Assembly: GCA_023382535.1 (NCBI GenBank)
Contig: JAHDWA010000013.1
Span: 124,001 to 188,000 of the forward strand
Direction: 5' to 3'
DNA length: 64,000 nt
Source: Anaerolineae bacterium
GTDB taxonomy: Bacteria; Chloroflexota; Anaerolineae; 4572-78; J111
In this document: positions 33,875-40,949 of the stretch, in pieces
How the letters are laid out: the number at the start of each line of letters is the position of its first letter
How positions within the stretch are numbered: position 1 is the first letter of the stretch
The notes under the pieces: generated by a model
Told to the model about the DNA's origin: nothing
Seen by the model: the letters and a program-made list of their open reading frames with translations, nothing else
Databases searched by the model: none
Position numbers and translations under genes: made by a program

Positions 33875-34780
33875 ATGTCATCTGGCAAAACCTATAACTC
33901 CGTGGTGTTGGTCAAACAAGTGCCCGACACCCACCACGTCACCGGCGAGGTGATGACCAGGGACGGCACGATGAATCGCAGCGCGCTGCCGGCCATCTTT
34001 AACCCCGAAGATTTGCACGCCCTGGAAATGGCCCTCCAGATACGGGACGAATACGGCGGAACCGTCACCGTCATTACAATGGGACCGCCCTCAGCCGCCG
34101 AGGTGCTGCGCGAGTCTCTTTATCGCGGCGCGGACCGGGTGATTTTGCTCAGCGACCGCAAATTTGCCGGGGCCGACACGCTGGCCACCTCGTATGCCCT
34201 CAAGTGCGCCATCGAGAAGCTGGGCGCTTTCGATCTCGTCTTTTGCGGGCGGCAGGCCATTGACGGCGATACGGCCCAGGTTGGCCCCCAAACCGCCGAG
34301 AAGCTGGACATTCCGCAGATCACCTACGCCGAGTCCGTTGTCAGCCTGGCCGGAAACGAAATCGTGGTCCAGCGGGCTTTTGACCTGGGTACCGAGCTGG
34401 TCAAGTGCAGCCTGCCCTGCCTGCTGACGGTCGTCGCTTCGGCCAACCGGCCCCGCCCGGCCTCGGCCCGCAAGCGGATCCAGTACAAGCTCGCGGCAAC
34501 TCCCCTCGAATACCGCAGCCTGCTAAAAAAGTGGCCGGAGTTTGAAACCGAGGCCGCCCTCGATGCCTACCTGGCCGAACACAACCTGCGGATTCCAGTC
34601 TGGACCGCCGCCGACATTGGAGCCGATGAGGACAAAATCGGCCTGGCCGGCTCGCCCACCCAGGTTTACAAGATCAATTTTGTGGTGCTGGAAACAACGG
34701 AAAGCAAGGACATCCCGCCCACCCCGGAAGGCATCCGCGCCTTGATCGAGGAACTGGTAAAAGAGTATATTGTGGGGTAG
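33875..34780 (+). CDS. etfB: Electron transfer flavoprotein beta subunit
   Basis: The 301-residue protein begins SSGKTYNSVVLVKQVPDTHHV and has FNPEDLHALEMALQIRDEYGG, AADRVILLSD-like and FCGRQAIDGDTAQVGPQTAE segments diagnostic of EtfB/FixA. It carries AMP or FAD and pairs with EtfA to pass electrons from acyl-CoA dehydrogenases to the quinone pool. AGGAGG lies 5 bases before the ATG at 33875; the upstream frame from 33749 crosses the terminator hairpin. etfA follows, then an acyl-CoA dehydrogenase, which fits a beta-oxidation role. Confidence 0.93.
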   Translation: MSSGKTYNSVVLVKQVPDTHHVTGEVMTRDGTMNRSALPAIFNPEDLHALEMALQIRDEYGGTVTVITMGPPSAAEVLRESLYRGADRVILLSDRKFAGADTLATSYALKCAIEKLGAFDLVFCGRQAIDGDTAQVGPQTAEKLDIPQITYAESVVSLAGNEIVVQRAFDLGTELVKCSLPCLLTVVASANRPRPASARKRIQYKLAATPLEYRSLLKKWPEFETEAALDAYLAEHNLRIPVWTAADIGADEDKIGLAGSPTQVYKINFVVLETTESKDIPPTPEGIRALIEELVKEYIVG

Positions 34781-34802
34781 ACCCCGCTGACCCCCACCCT
34801 AA

Positions 34803-34825
34803 CCCTCCCCCTAAGAGGGGGAGGG
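34803..34825. repeat. Hairpin CCCTCCCCCT/AGGGGGAGGG
   Basis: A perfect 10-bp stem with a 3-base loop (AAG) lies between etfB and etfA. No T-run follows. Confidence 0.6.
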
Positions 34826-34849
34826 GGAGCCGGAGCAAGGAAAACAATC

Positions 34850-35872
34850 ATGACTGACAACCGAAACGTCTGGATTTTTATCGAGCAGGAAGAGGGCCAG
34901 CCGGCCGGGGTGAGCCTGGAGCTGGTCAGCAAAGGGCGCGAGCTGGCCGACCGGCTGGGCAGCGAAGTCTGGGCCGTGCTGTGCGGCTACCAGGTGGGCG
35001 AGCTGGCCGAAACGCTCATCCACTACGGCGCGGACCGGGTGCTGCTGGCCGACGACCCCGAACTGGAATTGTACCGCACCCTGCCTTACGCGCGGGTCGC
35101 CATTGACCTGGTCAAAGCGCGGCAGCCTTACATCTTCCTCATTGGAGCCACGCCGGTTGGACGCGACCTGGCCCCGCGCATCGCCAGCGCCGTGCGGGCC
35201 GGCCTGACCGCCGACTGCACCGATTTGCAAATTGGCGACTATACTTCCAAACAAGAGAAGAAAACCTACCAGGATTTGCTCTACCAGATCCGCCCGGCCT
35301 TTGGCGGCAACCTGATTGCCACCATTGTCAACCCCCACCGCCACCCCCAAATGGCGACGGTCCGCGAAGGGGTGATGCGCCGCCGGGAGCCGGATTTCAG
35401 CCGCCAGGGGATCGTTGAGCCGGTGGAGCCGGTCTTTGCCCCAAGCGACCTGACTTTGCAAGTGTTGAGCCGGCAGACCCGCGAGTCCACAGTAGACCTG
35501 AAGGACTCGCCGGTGATTGTCGCCGGGGGCGCGGGGGTGAGCAGCAAGGAGGAGTTCCACCTTGTCGAGGATCTGGCCAACCTGCTCGGTGGCGAGGTCG
35601 GGGCGTCACGGGCGGCAGTTGACGCAGGCTATGTCTCCCGCGAGCATCAAGTCGGCCAGACCGGGACGACGGTGCGGCCGCGGCTCTACATCGCCGCCGG
35701 TATCTCCGGCGCGGTCCAGCACCGGGCCGGTATGGATGAGTCGAACAAGATTATTGCGATCAACACCGACCCCAACGCGCCCATTTTCCAGATCGCCCAT
35801 TACAAAATTGTCGGCGATGTGGCCGAAGTGCTGCCGCTGTTGATCAAGGCGCTGCGGGAGAAGGCGAAATAG
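34850..35872 (+). CDS. etfA: Electron transfer flavoprotein alpha subunit
   Basis: The 340-residue protein has an N-terminal EtfA domain (VWIFIEQEEGQPAGVSLELV) and the C-terminal FAD domain with VGQTGTTVRPRLYIAAGISG and NTDPNAPIFQIAHYKIVGD, the standard FAD-binding signature. It forms the soluble EtfAB heterodimer. It lies 69 bp after etfB, with a GC-rich hairpin between, and 102 bp before the acyl-CoA dehydrogenase. Confidence 0.95.
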   Translation: MTDNRNVWIFIEQEEGQPAGVSLELVSKGRELADRLGSEVWAVLCGYQVGELAETLIHYGADRVLLADDPELELYRTLPYARVAIDLVKARQPYIFLIGATPVGRDLAPRIASAVRAGLTADCTDLQIGDYTSKQEKKTYQDLLYQIRPAFGGNLIATIVNPHRHPQMATVREGVMRRREPDFSRQGIVEPVEPVFAPSDLTLQVLSRQTRESTVDLKDSPVIVAGGAGVSSKEEFHLVEDLANLLGGEVGASRAAVDAGYVSREHQVGQTGTTVRPRLYIAAGISGAVQHRAGMDESNKIIAINTDPNAPIFQIAHYKIVGDVAEVLPLLIKALREKAK

Positions 35873-35875
35873 GAA

Positions 35876-35967
35876 GTAAGGAGTAAGGAGTAGGGAGTAG
35901 GGTCAGGAAGAGAACAGTATTCAGTACGCGGGAAAATCGTAAATCGTAAATCCAAAATCGTAAATTG
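35876..35967. repeat. Two short tandem repeats (GTAAGGA type and AAATCGT type)
   Basis: AGTAAGGAGTAAGGAGTAGGG (35876 on) is followed by AAATCGTAAATCGTAAATCC and a third copy ending at 35967. They fill the gap between etfA and the acyl-CoA dehydrogenase. The second type also occurs at 24078-24108. Confidence 0.6.
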
Positions 35968-35974
35968 AGGACGT

Positions 35975-37687
35975 ATGGCAGAGAATTTTTATCTGGATAA
36001 TCACGATCTCCAGTTTCATTTAGACAAGTTGGATTTGAGCGAGGTGGTCGAACTCAAAGAAAAGGGCTACAGTTATTACGCCCAGTACCCGACCGCGCCG
36101 CGCCATTACCAGGACGCCAGGGATAATTACAGGGTGCTGCTGGAGGTGCTGGGCGACATCTGTGCGACGGTGATTGCCCCGCGGGCGGCGGAGGCCGACG
36201 AGGAAGGTGCGCAGTTCAAGGACGGCCAGGTTGCTTACGCCGCGGCGACCCAGGAGGCCATCGAAGCCCTCAAGCAGGCCGAGTTGATGGGGGTCATGCT
36301 GCCCTGGGAGTACGGCGGGCTGAACCTGCCGGAGACGATTTACCAGATGATGGTCGAGATTGTCTCGCGGGCCGAGGGCGGGCTGATGACCATTTTTGGC
36401 CTGCAAGAGATTGCCTCGACCATCGGCGAGTACGGCGACGAGGTCATGAAGGCCCGCGTTTTGCCCCGCTTTTCGACCGGCGAAGTGGCCGGGGCGATGG
36501 TCCTGACCGAGCCGGATGCCGGCTCTGACCTGGGTTCGGTGCAGACGCGGGCCAGCTACGACGAAGCTGCCGGGGTCTGGCGGATCAACGGGGTCAAGCG
36601 CTTTATCACCAACGGCAACGCCGAGATCATGGTCGTGCTGGCTCGCAGCGAAGAGGGCACAGTGGATGCGCGGGGGCTGTCGCTCTTTCTGGTGGAACGG
36701 GATGAGACGGTCCATATCCGCCGCATCGAGCACAAAATCGGCATCCACACCTCGCCCACCTGCGAGATCCAATTTGTCAACACCCCGGCCCAACTGATCG
36801 GCAAGCGGCGCTTTGGCCTGATCCGCTACGCCATGGGGCTGATGAACGGGGCCAGGCTGGCCGTGTCGGCCCAGGCGCTGGGCATCGCCGAGGCCGCTTA
36901 TCGTGAAGCGCACGGGTATGCCAACGCCCGTATTCAGTTCAACAAGCCCATCCGCGACATCCCGGCGGTCTCGCGCATGCTGCTCTCCATGCGCGGTGAG
37001 ATCGAAGCGGCGCGTGCCCTTATTTACGAGACCGGGCGCTGGGTAGACTTGGCCAAGGCCTACGAGCACGCCGAGAATCCAACCCCGGAGGCCAAGCAGC
37101 GCCTCAAACAGGCGTCGGCCCTGGCCGATGCCATGACCCCGCTGACCAAGTATTACACCACCGAGATGGGCAACCGGGTTTGTTCAATGGCCATGCAGGT
37201 GCATGGCGGTGTGGGCTACATGCGCGAATTTAACGTGGAACGACACTACCGTGATATTCGCGTAACCAACATCTACGAGGGCACCAGCCAACTGCAAATT
37301 GTGGCGGCCATGAGCAAGTTGCTGGGCCACGCCTTGGACGAACTGCTGGACGAGTGGGCCGGCCTCGATTACGGCCCCGAGCTGGCTTCGTTGAAAACCC
37401 AATTGGTCGAGGCCAACGAGCTGTTCAAACGGGCCACCGACCATTTAAAAGAGCAGGAGCGGGAGGTCATTGATTACTACGCCGCCGACCTGACCGATAT
37501 GGCCGTTTACATCGTCAACTCCTGGCTGCTGCTGCAAGACGCCCGGCTGTCGGAGCGGAAGCGCGCTATTGTTCGGGTTTACCTGGCCGAGCATCTGCCC
37601 CAGGTCCACCGCGCCGGCGAGGCCATCCACGCCGCCGACTCAACCCCGCTGCAAGTGAGGGGCGCTGTGCTGGCGGAGCCGTTTTAG
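35975..37687 (+). CDS. Acyl-CoA dehydrogenase family protein
   Basis: The 570-residue flavoprotein has the family signatures AMVLTEPDAGSDLGSVQT, NGVKRFITNGNAEI, the FAD contact QVHGGVGYMREFNVERHYRD and NIYEGTSQLQI near residue 432, plus an extended C-terminal helical domain like long or very-long-chain enzymes. It oxidises an acyl-CoA and passes electrons to EtfAB, encoded just upstream. GAGG precedes the ATG. Chain length preference is not predictable. A terminator follows at 37832-37868. Confidence 0.92.
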   Translation: MAENFYLDNHDLQFHLDKLDLSEVVELKEKGYSYYAQYPTAPRHYQDARDNYRVLLEVLGDICATVIAPRAAEADEEGAQFKDGQVAYAAATQEAIEALKQAELMGVMLPWEYGGLNLPETIYQMMVEIVSRAEGGLMTIFGLQEIASTIGEYGDEVMKARVLPRFSTGEVAGAMVLTEPDAGSDLGSVQTRASYDEAAGVWRINGVKRFITNGNAEIMVVLARSEEGTVDARGLSLFLVERDETVHIRRIEHKIGIHTSPTCEIQFVNTPAQLIGKRRFGLIRYAMGLMNGARLAVSAQALGIAEAAYREAHGYANARIQFNKPIRDIPAVSRMLLSMRGEIEAARALIYETGRWVDLAKAYEHAENPTPEAKQRLKQASALADAMTPLTKYYTTEMGNRVCSMAMQVHGGVGYMREFNVERHYRDIRVTNIYEGTSQLQIVAAMSKLLGHALDELLDEWAGLDYGPELASLKTQLVEANELFKRATDHLKEQEREVIDYYAADLTDMAVYIVNSWLLLQDARLSERKRAIVRVYLAEHLPQVHRAGEAIHAADSTPLQVRGAVLAEPF

Positions 37688-37689
37688 GA

Positions 37690-37788
37690 ACACAGAGACC
37701 ACAGAGAAGGCACAGAGATTCGCAGAGCATAAGCCTTTTTACTTTATCTCTGTGCTCCTCTGTGGTTACTCCGCGAGTCTCTGTGTCA
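37690..37788. repeat. Palindrome of CACAGAGACCACAGAG type
   Basis: ACACAGAGACCACAGAGAAG and CACAGAGATTCGCAGAG on the left are mirrored by CTCTGTGCTCCTCTGTGG and GCGAGTCTCTGTGTC on the right. It follows the acyl-CoA dehydrogenase stop. Confidence 0.7.
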
Positions 37789-37831
37789 GCACATTTCCGG
37801 CGAGAGTCCTGATGGTCAGCAGTCATTTCTG

Positions 37832-37868
37832 ATTCGGATGATCCCCCAGTGGGGTTATCCGAATTTTT
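37832..37868 (+). terminator. Intrinsic terminator after the etf/acyl-CoA dehydrogenase genes
   Basis: ATTCGGATGATCCCC pairs with GGGGTTATCCGAAT and is followed by TTTT. It closes the preceding transcription unit. Confidence 0.8.
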
Positions 37869-37869
37869 G

Positions 37870-37898
37870 TTTACAAGGGGTCGGGGGTGTGGTATGAT
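37870..37898 (+). promoter_or_regulatory. Sigma-70 promoter of the accessory patch
   Basis: TTTACA (37870-37875), 17 bp, TATGAT (37893-37898). It begins two bases after the terminator and reads into the lipoprotein fragment and following genes. Confidence 0.6.
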
Positions 37899-37953
37899 GG
37901 AGGTAGGATGTGGATAATGAATTATTAGGCTCCCGGAAAGACTCTCGATACTT

Positions 37954-38058
37954 ATGCGCTCTTCCTGCTTGATACCCACTTTAATCCTTTTCTTTGGAGT
38001 AATACTTTTTGGTTGCACTTCGGAGGAGCCCTTGAAACCAGCTAATGAAAATCTTTGA
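37954..38058 (+). pseudogene. Lipoprotein signal-peptide fragment
   Basis: A 34-codon frame encodes a hydrophobic leader ending in the lipobox ILFGC (C21), then only 13 further residues before a stop. It is either a very small lipoprotein or, more likely, the 5' remnant of a longer gene. The next frame (ATG at 38045) overlaps its end in the +1 frame. Confidence 0.45.
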
Positions 38059-38508
38059 GGAAGTACTGAAGTCTCAGGGTATTCCGTTCAAATTAACGAA
38101 TGATGGTACTTATTCCGTCGAAGTTAATGGTCAAGCACTTGTTGTAAGTCTTGAGAACGTGGAAAAAACTTATCTACGTGATAAAGACCCTGAAATTATT
38201 CGTAACTTCGCGGCTACAGTTCTTACTTTTCCTGGCAAACTACCCAATACTTGGACAGAAGCTAAAGATAGAATCAGGTTTTCACTTGAGCCTGCTGAAT
38301 TCCTGGTGAAATTGGCTGGCCTGTGCTTGTAGTTATTCCAGCGAGAGATTTCATCTTCTTCTTGCCCGAAGGTGATAATGAGCTTTTGGGGAGGGTAGGA
38401 ACAGTCGTAGTACGTGAGTATACCCAATCAGGTTATCCGATTACGACAGAAGTATTGCGTTTATCAGATGATGGCATCGAGGCAATAGGGACTTATCAGG
38501 TCCCATAG
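38045..38508 (+). pseudogene. Decayed DUF1444-like gene (two frames, internal deletion)
   Basis: The first frame (38045-38332) gives 95 residues beginning MKIFEEVLKSQGIPF with VVSLENVEKTY, similar to the start of DUF1444 proteins. The second frame (38323-38508, other register) gives VVIPARDFIFFLPEGDNELL, like the DUF1444 C-terminus. The middle of the family, about 100 residues or more, is absent and the junction near 38300 is out of frame. The AT content is higher than in flanking genes. The family assignment is from memory of its motifs and is tentative. Confidence 0.45.
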
Positions 38509-38653
38509 TTCGTAGATTGGGTTGAACCAAACACGATGATAGTGAATTTGATCGGCGTTTGACATCGGTCTTTATCCCGGTTACACTTATCCCAACCTGA
38601 CCGGTTGGAGGCAACTCAGACCGAAGCGGCGAAAGTGGAATTGAGCCATCCCA

Positions 38654-39028
38654 ATGAATAATCTTCGCGCTCAAATTGCTGCTGCGATTCAATCGGTAAA
38701 AATGCAGGTGCGCTGGCGGCCGGGGCGTGCGGCGCGTCATCTCTTAAAACGCAAATTGCGCGGTCATTTGCCGTCTGAAGCAACCCTGGCGGATTACGAG
38801 CACCTCATCCAGGCTGTTTTAACAGACACACAGGCAAGAGTTTATCTTTATCGTCATAATGACACTCCTTATATAACTGTCTTGACTATCCTTCAAAATC
38901 GTCATTGGCTGGTGATGCTTACACTGGATGGGGTGATGGAAAGCGCTTACGTGGTAGAAAACCCCGATTTTTATTTGAGTAAACCTGTTTTTGAGATGAT
39001 GGAATCATTAGACGAGGTGCTGGCATGA
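38654..39028 (+). CDS. Hypothetical protein, first gene of a two-gene overlapping unit
   Basis: The 124-residue basic protein (KMQVRWRPGRAARHLLKRKL) has a strand-rich second half, ARVYLYRHNDTPYITVLTIL and WLVMLTLDGVMESAYVV. Not recognised with certainty; the pattern recalls small RNase-like (BECR) folds such as BrnT or phage-associated toxins, which is only a guess. Its stop overlaps the next ATG (ATGA), so both products are made together. It lies in an accessory patch between gene remnants and a terminator. Confidence 0.6.
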   Translation: MNNLRAQIAAAIQSVKMQVRWRPGRAARHLLKRKLRGHLPSEATLADYEHLIQAVLTDTQARVYLYRHNDTPYITVLTILQNRHWLVMLTLDGVMESAYVVENPDFYLSKPVFEMMESLDEVLA

Positions 39029-39363
39029 CCGATTATGCTAAATTACTGAGTGCTTATGAAGTAGATGTCCGCTTCCCTGATGTAAGTGGATTGGAACACC
39101 TGGAAATGCTGCACACTCGGAGCGAATTGGCCCAAGGGATGTCTCACCTGACGGTTGAGCAATATACGCGCCTGGTCGAAGCTGATAAAATTTTGGTACA
39201 GCAGGCGCGGCGCTTTTATCAGGCAATCCAGCAGGTGGCCGATATAGAGGAGTGGCGTCGTCTTGAAAACCCGCCGGTAGCCCACTGGTGGTGGTATCTC
39301 GATATATTAGCCCAGCTTCCTGAATTACCCAGCGAAGTAATGCCAACAGGCGTGGCGGTATAG
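39025..39363 (+). CDS. Hypothetical acidic protein, partner of the preceding gene
   Basis: The 112-residue helical protein (LLSAYEVDVRFPDVSGLEHL, VEQYTRLVEADKILVQQARR, PPVAHWWWYLDILAQLPELP) is not recognised. The four-base overlap with a basic upstream product and the pair's isolation in an accessory patch resemble toxin-antitoxin or similar two-gene modules, but no domain proves it. A good intrinsic terminator follows. Confidence 0.6.
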   Translation: MTDYAKLLSAYEVDVRFPDVSGLEHLEMLHTRSELAQGMSHLTVEQYTRLVEADKILVQQARRFYQAIQQVADIEEWRRLENPPVAHWWWYLDILAQLPELPSEVMPTGVAV

Positions 39364-39376
39364 AACTGCCTCAATA

Positions 39377-39416
39377 AAAAACCCAGCCTGCTGTTGATGC
39401 GGCAGGCCGGGTTTTT
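39377..39416. terminator. Bidirectional intrinsic terminator
   Basis: AAAACCCAGCCTGC pairs with GCAGGCCGGGTTTTT (one mismatch) with T-runs on both strands. It separates two convergent genes ending at 39363 and 39444. Confidence 0.88.
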
Positions 39417-39443
39417 ATCTTTCTCGTTTCTTCGCCTCTTCGC

Positions 39444-40583
39444 TCACACCCAGCGCTTGTAATAAAACTCGCTGTCCTCGTCGTCGTTCAGGCGGGCGGC
39501 GATTTCAAACATCCACTCGTCCAGAAACATATCGTGGGCGTCCAGGCGGGGGAAGGGATTGTCATAGCCCTGCGTCAGCGCCTTGCCGACCCGGTCCAGC
39601 GCAGCCACGGCCAGTTCGGGCACGTCTATCCGGCGGACGCCCTCTTTCTTCATCAGCGTCTCGTTCAGATTGGCCATCATCATCCCGCCGGGGATCAGCG
39701 GCAGAGCGCGGGTGCGCATCATCGGGTAGAAGATGTCCAGCACGGTCTTGCCGCTGCCATAGCTGGCGCGGGTGTACTCCTGCACAATATCTTTGGGCAT
39801 AAAGAGGCTGGTCGAGTAAGCGCCCTGGCGGCCGTACTCGCGCAGGTTGGGGTCGCGGCTGGCCTTGTCCAGGCTGCCCCGCCAGTCGGCAAAAACGGCC
39901 GCTTCGACAGCGATGTCGTTCTCTTCCAGGACACGAGGAAACTCCACGGCCATCTCGCCCATCACATGCTTGGTGATGCCGGTTTCCTTTTCGGTCAGGT
40001 AAGTCAGTTGCCACTGGAACATGCCGTTTTCATCGTAATCTTTGATAAAGACCGGCGGCATCCCCGGCAGCAGGCCCGAAATAGCCGCGGCGACGGTGTT
40101 AAAATAGACCACCCGGTCCGCTCCGGCCTCTTTGAGGGCCGTAATGATGTTTTCCAGCGATTTGCCAAACATGGACATACCCTCGTTGAGCCAGTGGAAG
40201 CGCTGCCCCCAGCCCATTTCGTCCGCCTGGGCCTGCATTGCTTTGCCGGTTTCATAGCCCAAGGACAGGCTCAAATCGCGGGCCACGACGGTCACGCTGG
40301 CTGCCGTGCCCAGGCCCATGATGGCCGTTTCCAGCGCCCCGCCCAGTCCCGGACCGGTCGCTCCGGCCAGGAGAATGTGCCGCCCCTCCAACCAGGTCAA
40401 ATCGTACTGGCCCGCCTCAAGCAGTGGTTTCTGCACTGCCCAATTATTGACCAAAAGCTGCTGTGCTTCGGCTGGGTAAGCTTCACTTTCTTCCTTGCTC
40501 GGACGGGTAAGCTGCGGCGCTCCCTCCCGGATCGGCAGCCTGGGATCTGGCTGGGCAAAAGGGCTGATTAAAGCTGATGTCAT
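39444..40583 (-). CDS. Rossmann-fold oxidoreductase, possibly FabV/enoyl reductase-like
   Basis: The 379-residue protein contains an NAD-type glycine motif, HILLAGATGPGLGGALETAI, and a catalytic-looking RVVYFNTVAAA segment, then a long C-terminal part (TLMKKEGVRRIDVPELAVAA). The order recalls trans-2-enoyl-CoA/ACP reductases of the FabV type, but the fingerprint residues are not all present, so the assignment is weak. ATG at 40583 has GAGGT upstream. Neighbouring CoA-ester genes fit a role in fatty acid or acyl-CoA metabolism. Confidence 0.6.
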   Translation of the reverse strand: MTSALISPFAQPDPRLPIREGAPQLTRPSKEESEAYPAEAQQLLVNNWAVQKPLLEAGQYDLTWLEGRHILLAGATGPGLGGALETAIMGLGTAASVTVVARDLSLSLGYETGKAMQAQADEMGWGQRFHWLNEGMSMFGKSLENIITALKEAGADRVVYFNTVAAAISGLLPGMPPVFIKDYDENGMFQWQLTYLTEKETGITKHVMGEMAVEFPRVLEENDIAVEAAVFADWRGSLDKASRDPNLREYGRQGAYSTSLFMPKDIVQEYTRASYGSGKTVLDIFYPMMRTRALPLIPGGMMMANLNETLMKKEGVRRIDVPELAVAALDRVGKALTQGYDNPFPRLDAHDMFLDEWMFEIAARLNDDEDSEFYYKRWV

Positions 40584-40618
40584 CACTACCTCTTATTTTT
40601 GATGGGATGATATAATGA

Positions 40619-40668
40619 AACGTGTTGCGTGTTGCGTCTTCCGTTTTTCGACAACACGACCTACGTTT
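40619..40668. repeat. Intergenic palindrome, CGTGTTGCG family (copy 3, diverged)
   Basis: AACGTGTTGCGTGTTGCG on the left and CGACAACACGACCTACGTTT on the right form the same stem type as at 9073 and 11594, with more mismatches. Confidence 0.55.
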
Positions 40669-40812
40669 CGCGCCCCGATTTTAACACGAATGAACAGGCG
40701 CGTCAACGGTTTTTACAGGACGCGGCAGGGCAATCGCATTAAAATTGAGGAAAAGTATAACTATAAACCCCGTTCCAGGCGATTCGGTTCTCTCCAAACC
40801 CCCTCAAAGGGG

Positions 40813-40841
40813 ATGACAGAAACCACCGACAATGGTATGAT
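40813..40841 (+). promoter_or_regulatory. Promoter of the acyl-CoA synthetase gene
   Basis: ATGACA (40813-40818), 17 bp, TATGAT (40836-40841); the transcript leader of about 100 nt contains a palindromic repeat. Confidence 0.55.
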
Positions 40842-40851
40842 ACGGGGAAAC

Positions 40852-40925
40852 AGTTATCAGGGGACAGTGAACAGTTATCAATCTATCATTCCTGACTACT
40901 GATCACTGATTACTGACTACCGTCC
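40852..40925. repeat. Palindrome of CAGTGATCAGT/ACTGATTACTGACT type (copy 2)
   Basis: AACAGTTATCAGGGGACAGT and AACAGTTATCAATC on the left are mirrored by CTGATCACTGATTACTGAC on the right, in the leader of the acyl-CoA synthetase gene. Confidence 0.6.
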
Positions 40926-40949
40926 ACTATTTTCAAGGAGGGTTCAAAG

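Noticed and set aside
36020..37069. Minus-strand 349-residue frame opposite the acyl-CoA dehydrogenase
   Set aside because: Antisense shadow; composition and lack of motifs.
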